From contig NC_003074.8 of the NCBI RefSeq assembly GCF_000001735.4, positions 930,101-994,100 of the forward strand: DNA of 64,000 nt, read 5' to 3'. A program made the translations under genes and the position numbers. Positions 56,952-64,000 of the stretch are shown here, piece after piece. The notes beneath the pieces were generated by a model that was not told where the DNA came from, searched no databases, and saw only the letters and a list, made by a program, of their open reading frames with translations. This DNA comes from Arabidopsis thaliana. Lineage: Eukaryota; Streptophyta; Magnoliopsida; Brassicales; Brassicaceae. Each line of letters begins with the position of its first letter. Position 1 is the stretch's first letter.

Positions 56952-59900
56952 ATGAATTCAATCTCTTCATCTTCCATGCGTCGTAATTGGATACACGATG
57001 TCTTCCCGAGCTTCCACGGTGCAGATGTCCGCAAATCGTTTCTGAGTCACACTCTGAAGGAGCTCAGAAGCAAAGGTATCGACTTATTCATTGATAATGA
57101 TATCTTGAGAGGAGAATTTATCGGCCCTGAGCTCAAAAAAGCGATCCATGGATCGAGGCTCGCGATTGTCTTGCTCTCGAAAAGATACGCTTCTTCGTCG
57201 TGGTGTCTTGACGAATTGGCGGAGATTATGAAGTGCAAGGAAGCTTTTGGTCAAACAGTGATGGCCATTTTCTACGAAGTGGATCCAACTGATGTAGAGA
57301 AGCAGACCGGAGGTTTTGGGGAAGTCTTCACAGAAACTTGTGAGGGTAAAACAGCTGAGGACATTGAGAAATGGAGTCAAGCTCTTGCAAAAGTGGCAAC
57401 TGTCACTAGTTACCTTTCAAGCAGCTGGTTCGTCCCTTTTAATTTCAACTTGCTCTTGAACTTTCTGAACACATCAAACTTTGAAACGATATGCAGCCAA
57501 GAACTTGAGTTTGTGATTTTTGGATGACAATTTAATCAGATGTATTCGTCTTTGTTAGGGATACTGAAACAGAAATGATCGAAGAAATTGCCACTGATGT
57601 TTCGAATATGTTGACTAAGTCAACGCAATCAAGGGATTTCGTCGGCATAATTGGAATGGGATCTCATATGGAGAAGATGAAACCGTTGCTATGCCTAGAG
57701 TCAGAGGAAGTGAGGATGATAGGGATCTGGGGTCCTCCTGGAATTGGCAAGACCACCATTGCCAGATTTCTTTTCAACCAACTATTTGGCAATTTTGGTT
57801 TGATTGTCTTTATGGATAATATCAAAGCAATGTATACAATACCAATTGGCTCAGATGACTATAGTGCAAAGTTGGATTTGCAGCAGAAGTTCATGTCTCA
57901 AATTATCAACGAAAAGGATATCAAGATTCCTCATTTAGGGGTTGCACAAGAAAGGCTCAAGGACGAGAAAGTTCTTGTTGTTCTTGATGGCGTTGATCAG
58001 TTATTTCAATTGGAAGCCATGGCAAAAGAAACTCGGTGGTTCGGTCATGGAAGTCGTATTATCATTACAACACCAGATCTAAAACTTTTGAAGGCACATG
58101 GGATCACCCACATTTATAAGGTGGATTTTCCACCACCTGCTGAGGCTCTTGAAATCTTTTGTATGTATGCTTTCGAGCAAAAATCCCCTAAAGAGGGTTT
58201 CGAGATGCTTGCCTGGGAAGCTACAATTCTTGCTTGTCAACTCCCTTTGGGACTAAGGGTTATAGGCTCTTATTTTCGAGGAAAGTACTCGAAGAAGATG
58301 TGGGAAGAGGCACTACCAGAGTTAAGGAGTCACCTTGACGGAGAAATTGAAACCGTTTTAAAGTTCAACTACGATGCCTTATCGGAGAAAGATAAATCGT
58401 TATTCCTTCATCTAACTTGCTTTTTCAACTTTGGAAGTATTGAGAATATAGAAGTTTATCTTGCCAAGACGTTCTCGGACTTCAGGCAACGGCTTGATCT
58501 CTTAGTTGAGAGATTTCTCATATCCATAGTCTCTGGATATTTAGAGATAAATCATTTGCTAACCCTACTGGGAAGAGAAATTGTGCGAAAAAAATTATGG
58601 TAGTGAGGTCTCCATTCGTGAGCCTGGGAAACGCCAGTTTTTGGTTGCTGCAGGAGATATTTGTCAAGTACTGAGTGATGATACAGCAGTAAGTTTTACT
58701 ACTAATATTTCGTTGCATTGCTCCCTACAAGCTGAGTTTAATTGATAACTAACAGTTTATTTGATATATTGTATTGTATCCTTTTCAGGGTAGCAGCACT
58801 GTTATAGGAATAGATCTCACATTACCTGAGAAGGCCGACGAGGACGAAGAATTTTATATAAGTGAAAGAGCATTTGAAAATATGACTAACCTCCAATTCT
58901 TAAAAATTAGTGGTGATTGCAGTAGATTGTACTTTCCGCCACGTCTGAACTCCATATCTCGAAAACTTATATTACTATCTTGGGGTCAGTTTCCGATGAC
59001 ACTTTTGCCTTCTAATTTTAATCCACAGTCCCTGGTCAATCTAACCATGAGGAGAAGCAAGCTTGAGAAGTTGTGGGACGGAAATAAAGTAAGCAAAAAT
59101 TTTAGTTTATCTAACATTTATTATTTTCAGATTTCTCTCGAATCTCTAGATTGTTTGCTGATACAATGTTATAGCTGTGAGAAAAAAAATCCTAATTACT
59201 TCACCGTTCACTAATCGTATCAATAATAATGTTTTTGTATGTTGGCTTTATTTGTGCTTTTGGACAGCCACTAAGAAATCTCAAGATGATGGATTTGGAA
59301 TCTTCTATAGACTTGAAGGAGCTTCCGGATCTCTCAACTGCCACTAACCTCGAAACTTTGATTCTAGAAGGTTGTTCAAGTCTGACGAAGCTTCCTGATC
59401 TTTTAACTGCCACTAGTCTCAAAACCTTGAATCTAGACAGCTGTTCAAGTCTAATGGAGCTCCCCTCCTTACCCGGGAATGCGAATGCCACTAATCTCAC
59501 GTATTTGTCTCTTCGAGGATGTTCAAGTCTTGTGGAGCTCCCCTCCTCCATCGGAAATGCTACTAACATCAAGGAATTGGTTCTCGACGACTGCTCAAAT
59601 CTGGTGGAGCTTCCTTTCTCAATCGGAAACCTTCATAAGTTATTGAGATTGATTATGAGAGGGTGCTCAAAGCTAGAGGTTCTGCCGACCAACATCAACC
59701 TGGAGTCTCTTGAGGAACTTTATCTCCAAAATTGCTCGCTCTTGAAAACTTTTCCTGAGATTTCCACAAACATCAAACTTCTCCACCTCACCAGGACTGC
59801 AGTAGAAGAAGTCCCCTTGGGGATTAGGTCATGGTCTCGTCTTGAAGAATTGCATATGTCATATTGCGAAAACCTCAAGAACTCGCCACATGCTCTTGAC

Positions 59901-60569
59901 AGTATCACAGATTTGCACTTGACCGATACAGAAATACAAGAGCTCGGTCCATGGATCAAGGGATTCTCTCGTCTACGTCGACTTGTACTAAACGGATCGC
60001 AGAAGCTGGTATCACTCCCACAACTTCCGGATTCCCTTTTGTTCCTAGATGCCGAAAATTGTGAATCCCTTGAGAAACTAGATTGCTCTTTTTGCAATCC
60101 AGATATGTCTCTCAACTTCTATAACTGCTTCAAACTAAATCAAGAAGCGAGAGATCTCATCATCCAGGCATCGAATCGTCCAGTTTCAGTCGTACCCGGT
60201 GGAGAAGTGCCTGCCTACTTTAGTGACCGAGCTACTGGAAGTATTGTAACAGTGAAGCTGAATGAGAGGCCTCCTCATAAACCTTTGAGATTCAAGGCTT
60301 GCGTTATGTTGGTTGATAATGTTGACAATCCGCCATGTGGTGGTACGTACAGTATGTATCTGCAATATAAGATCATGGACAAACAGAATGGCGTCATTGT
60401 TCCATGCCCACCGGGATATCTCTCTCTACCTCGCGCAGTAACATTTGTCGGGCATTTGTATACCTTTAATTTAGAAGTAGATGTGACTTCCAACGAGCTT
60501 TGCTTTGAGCTCACAGTCTACTGTAAAGAATGGGATGTAAAAGAATGTGGAGTACTTCAACTCTCCTAA
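56952..60569 (+). pseudogene. TIR-NBS-LRR (TNL) immune receptor gene with a frameshift between NB-ARC and LRR
   Basis: Exons 56952-57427 (TIR), 57559-58688 (NB-ARC), 58789-59088 (linker, first LRRs) and 59268-60569 (LRRs, C-JID), about 1,070 codons in all. [22 protein letters not shown], then [12 protein letters not shown] with the Glu used by NADase TIRs. NB-ARC: P-loop GPPGIGKTT, Walker B VLVVLDGVD, RNBS-B GSRIIITT, GLPL-type CQLPLGLRVIGS; the MHD position reads INH before LLTLLGREIV. LRRs have the CSSLVELPSSIGN pattern, ending in a C-JID-like domain (VVPGGEVPAYFSDRATGS). One base too many in the A/T tract at 58585-58598 sends the frame to a TAG at 58601-58603; downstream (SIREPGKRQF...) is open in another frame. 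As read, only TIR-NB-ARC (about 500 aa) is made. Allele or assembly error possible. Confidence 0.88.
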
Positions 60570-60913
60570 GTCTCTTCATGTTGATGGAACGTGAGATTAT
60601 ATGTGCATTTTCATGTTGTAAACTTGTTTGATTATCGTGGTGATGTTGGTTTATGTACATCTGAATTCATAATACTGATCTGCTTATGTATGTATGTCTT
60701 TGCATAAAACAGTGAGACATTTCTTCTTTGCAAATGATTTCTTGCTCAGCATATGTCTACACAGTCAACAGAATGTAGAACTTTATCTATATGAAGCTGA
60801 CCCAAAAGATAAAGAAAGACAATCAGCATCCTGAAAATCATCTTGGGATTTAGTGTTTTTGAAGATTTTGGTTGTTATCTTATACGTAACACTGTAATAG
60901 TTAATATCTCTAC
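60570..60913. other. TNL 3' flank
   Basis: 3' UTR-like AT-rich DNA between the TNL and the nCBP relic. No gene seen. Confidence 0.5.
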
Positions 60914-61512
60914 CTGCCACAATGGGCGGATCCTAGCCGTAAAATAGTGGAGATGAAGACAAACAGGTGACAGCAGCAAGGATTTAGATACAGTCTCAAG
61001 TATAAATGTCAACTTACTGTGCTGAACTCCACGATTTTGCTGAATGTCATCCTCATAAGACTGTCTGGCTCCGAACTCCTGGTGTTCGTCGTGTGTACCA
61101 AACTGCAAACTTGTACTGAAAACATGGTAAGAGATTATAGAGCCACTGTAGTAAAGGCCAAGCACTAAATCTCAATTAATCAAAGCGTGCATCAACAATG
61201 ATAGCAATACTAAGCCATTTGTTCTTAAGATTCAGCTGTCTTAGTCGTAGATAGAATTAATGCTTTGTGAATTGTAAGAACTGGATTAGGCTTATATGGG
61301 AGAAATTGTACTAAATCAAAGTTCACATCAAAAAAATGCATATGATTATTGATCAACAGAAGCAAATGAAGGCGAGACGGTAGAGGATGCAAAACCAGCT
61401 TTGAGCTCACAAAAATAGGGTTAATCGAAACCATCGGAAACTTAATCGTGGAGATATACTGAAACTTTGTTTCTTTAATCTCTTCTTCTTCCCTCGTCTC
61501 TGTAACCTCCAT
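60914..61512 (-). pseudogene. nCBP/4EHP (eIF4E-family cap-binding protein) pseudogene fragment
   Basis: The block 61018-61115, bounded by acceptor gttttcag and donor gtaagt, reads YKFAVWYTRRTPGVRSQ, the hallmark start of nCBP. A shift of frame after an apparent cagacag duplication gives QSYEDDI, and another gives KIVEFST, matching the nCBP line RTPGVRNQ-SYEDNIKKIVEFST. The next block (60914-60990) reads SLLLSPVCLHLHYF then RIRPLW, matching nCBP SLLPSPTDLHxF...GIRPLWED, followed by a GT. Introns are kept, so it is a DNA-level duplicate. The minus-strand ATG at 61512 opens MEVTETREEEEIKE, which may be the remnant of exon 1 (nCBP also starts MEV with acidic residues); that part is tentative. The cap-binding 3' half is missing, so no function is expected. 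Confidence 0.78.
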
Positions 61513-62364
61513 TTTTCTACTCGATTTCGAGCTTTCTCTTCTGCAGAGCCCTTTGTTTTAGCTGGAGGATGACCCAATTTGGGCTGAATTTAAGGCCTCA
61601 CATATTCATAGGCCCATATATGTTTCAAACCCAAATTTAAGGATCTTGATTAACTGTGTTACTTTTCAATCATAATTAATAGAATTGAGCTGTCTAAAAA
61701 AAAAAACGAATTTACCTGTAAAACAAAGAATGAAAGAACCATAACCATCCCAACAAAAAAAAAAAGTCAACTATGGCATGATATCATATTTTGGGAAAAG
61801 AATTTACAGAAAATAAAAAAATTATTGGAAACAAATAATAAAAACATAAATATAGTTATACGGAAAAAAAATTCAATGTTAAATTTTTTAGTTTCTTGAA
61901 AATGAAAATATTAAGTCACGTTTTTCATTTATTTATTCTTACTCACTTGCAAAAGATAATGTTAAATTAGTAAAAGATCTGGAAAATTTAATATTTTTTT
62001 CAGCAATGAACAAAGCAGAATTAAATGGTGCTCCAGAATTTGTAAGATCGGGTGGTGCTATTTAAATCCAATATCAGAAACACGTCGAACGAGACCAATA
62101 GAGCTAGCTTCTGATACATTTCGACTTTGGCGTTTCTCGATCTGTTGTTTCTGCTCCCAAATAAAAATAAAAAAAAATCGGATCGGGGATTTCCCCAAAT
62201 CGTAAAATTAGGTTTTGTTCTTCATTTCTAGCCCTAGCTTAGTTTTATCGTTATCTTATTCATTAAGGTTTGATTCTACCTTTGTTTCGCTTCCCTCCTC
62301 GAATTTTGCAATTCCGTTATTAAAGGATCCTAGTTTTTCTGGCTCTTGTACTACGTCAAGTTTC
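61513..62364. promoter_or_regulatory. Upstream region of APRL5 and of the nCBP relic
   Basis: At 61570-61625 several site-II-like motifs (cccaatttgggct, aggcccata) lie directly upstream of the nCBP relic, like a leftover housekeeping promoter. The rest is AT-rich; a pyrimidine-rich leader before ATG 62365 is the APRL5 5' UTR. No other gene seen. Confidence 0.5.
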
Positions 62365-64000
62365 ATGGATTCTCGAGTTTCGATTCTCTTCGTCTGTGCA
62401 ATAGCCGTGTCATGCTTTACGTCTGGGTCTGCTTCATCACCAGTGGACTTTTCCGTTTGCAATTACGAATTCGAGCTGTTTCGATTCGATTTAGAGGCCA
62501 AATGTCCTCCTTCTCTGTATCCAACTCCTCCTATTGAGGTACGTTTCTCATATTGTGAGCTCTAAGGTTTGTTTGAAATAAGCGTGAGGTTATGTAACTT
62601 ATTATCTATGCGGATTAGACTACTCTTCCAATGCAAATATTGAATTAGGAAACATTGATGGATTTTGATAACTATTAAGCATTGAAGTTGAAGCTCAGAT
62701 TCGTCCTCTTGTTCTTCAAGTTTGGATTATCATCTTACCTACTACTGTGACTTGAAACTCTGTTTAGGTTCATAGTTTAATGCTCTTGTAATGCAGATTG
62801 TGTAGTAGCTGCTCTGTCCGCAAATATGATATAGCAAATTTTGAATAGGTGTTCTTTGTTTCTTCTAAGGGGATCTGAAGCTTTATTCTTAACTAAAGCA
62901 GTGTCAAAATTTTCACTATGCAGGTAGATGGAGACTCACTAGACAGGCTAATGGCTTCACAACATGGAAATGCTTATATGTCTGTACTCTTTTATGCTTC
63001 CTGGTGCCCATTCTCACGTGCTGTGCGCCCTAAGTTTGATATGTTGAGTTCCATGTTTCCTCAAATACAACACCTAGCTGTGGAGCATTCTCAAGCACTG
63101 CCATCGTAAGAAGTCTACTTACTATTGTTTTTCCAAAGACTACATTGTCTATTGTTCTATTTCCATACTAATTAGGATAAATAGCAAGGAAGTGGGATTG
63201 AATGATTCACATCAAGAATTTTTGGGTACTGATAGTTTAGTTTGAGAGTAAAAAAAACTTAAATTGCATATCAGTTATTTAATAACTTGATCCATATAAG
63301 GTGCTTCTTCTTTTCACTTTAGTAGAAGGTCATGTGTGTTTGCTGTTACGTTATCTTACATTTCATTAGCAAATATTCATTTGATCTATCATTAACTAGT
63401 TAGTTCATCATTACCTTATCTGCCTTGTGTATACTAAGTTACTAGTAGGTTCAAGTGCTTTTAGGTTTCTTCATGTGTCTGGCTGTTTCTTTTGTCTTAC
63501 TAACTGGTTTCATTAATTGCTTTGTTGCAGTGTCTTTTCTAGGTATGGTATCCATAGCTTACCTTCAATCCTGATGGTAAATCAAACTTTAAATGCTCGG
63601 TACCATGGTCGAAAGGATCTTATATCCCTGATTGAGTTTTATGAAGAGGCAACAGGTGATACACCAAACCACATCGTCTGCTTTTAATTTCTTTCAGTCT
63701 ACCTGAGTAGTCTTTGTTTTATGTCCAACCTATGACTAGCACATTTTGGGTGGATCGATTTAGAAATAACTGGTTGTTGTTCTGGCTTTCCAGGCCTCCA
63801 ACCTGTCCAGTATGTGGCTGAAGGGGAACCAACAGGCTTAAATGCCGGTGATGGTAACTTGATCACATGGTTGCGCAAGGGGACATCTATTAGAGAAATA
63901 TTCAAACAAGATCCGTTCTTGGTACTATCTCTGCTGTTTATCTGTTTACAAATGGCAATCCTTGTCTTCCCCATAGCTGAATCCCGCATGAGAGCGTTAT
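62365..64000 (+). CDS. APRL5: APRL5: APR-like thioredoxin-fold protein, 5' part (runs off the window)
   Basis: Exons 62365-62538, 62924-63105, 63531-63655 and 63794 to the window edge, all in frame. Signal peptide MDSRVSILFVCAIAVSCFTSG, then a short CxY...CPP segment and a thioredoxin-like domain (SVLFYASWCPFSRAVRPKFD; HSLPSILMVN). The redox site, WCGPC in thioredoxin, reads WCPFS here: the second Cys is lost, so it cannot do dithiol exchange. A membrane helix starts near the edge (DPFLVLSLLFICLQMAILVF), as in the APR-like family and related PDI-like type I proteins. It lacks the reductase domain of true adenosine-5'-phosphosulfate reductases. The likely location is the secretory pathway; function is not established. 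The stop codon lies beyond the window. Confidence 0.92.

Overview
The window is nuclear DNA of Arabidopsis thaliana or a very close relative. GT-AG introns are short, intergenic DNA is AT-rich, and nearly every intact gene is one I recognise from the Col-0 block AT3G03730 to AT3G03860 near the top of chromosome 3. Gene names come from memory of those proteins; exon boundaries were read from splice sites and reading-frame continuity. Spliced lengths match the family lengths I remember for BPM4 (465 aa), the LRR kinase (802), MS2 (765), SYP131 (306) and EDA30 (656).

Layout. 0.2-6.2 kb: tandem F-box/DUF295 array on the minus strand, with one copy broken once, one badly decayed and one intact. 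A 4-exon fragment of a COP9 signalosome subunit 1 (CSN1)-like gene sits between roughly 400-bp direct repeats inside the array. 7.0-9.7 kb: BPM4, a MATH-BTB CUL3 adaptor, divergent from SUVR3, a SET-domain protein (9.9-11.4 kb). 13.5-14.6 kb: LBD20. 15.2-18.3 kb: an LRR receptor-like pseudokinase. 21.8-23.4 kb: the HSP90 co-chaperone p23-2. 24.0-25.1 kb: a small HMA/proline-rich protein with a CaaX end. 27.5-30.6 kb: cobalamin-independent methionine synthase MS2. 33.1-37.8 kb: an ankyrin-RCC1 protein. 39.2-41.4 kb: SYP131, a Qa-SNARE. 42.1-45.8 kb: EDA30, an O-fucosyltransferase-like protein. 46.8-53.4 kb: the SAUR26-29 cluster, containing one divergent SAUR, two small secreted Cys-rich peptide genes and two tRNA-Trp genes. 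54-57 kb: repeat-rich DNA. 57.0-60.6 kb: a TIR-NBS-LRR gene with a frameshift. 60.9-61.5 kb: an nCBP/4EHP (eIF4E-family) pseudogene. 62.4 kb to the edge: the 5' part of APRL5.

The conserved single-copy genes form the stable frame. The variable material lies in two places: the F-box array with its captured CSN1 fragment, and the SAUR/Cys-rich peptide/TNL/nCBP stretch. I do not recall a TNL between SAUR26 and APRL5 in Col-0, so the second stretch may be presence-absence variation from a non-reference accession; that needs an alignment. I did not find a clearly new multi-gene system. The least explained items are the Cys-rich peptide pair, the spliceable CSN1 fragment, the frameshifted TNL beside an nCBP relic, the fast-changing SAUR, and an orphan exon-like ORF at 41.75 kb.
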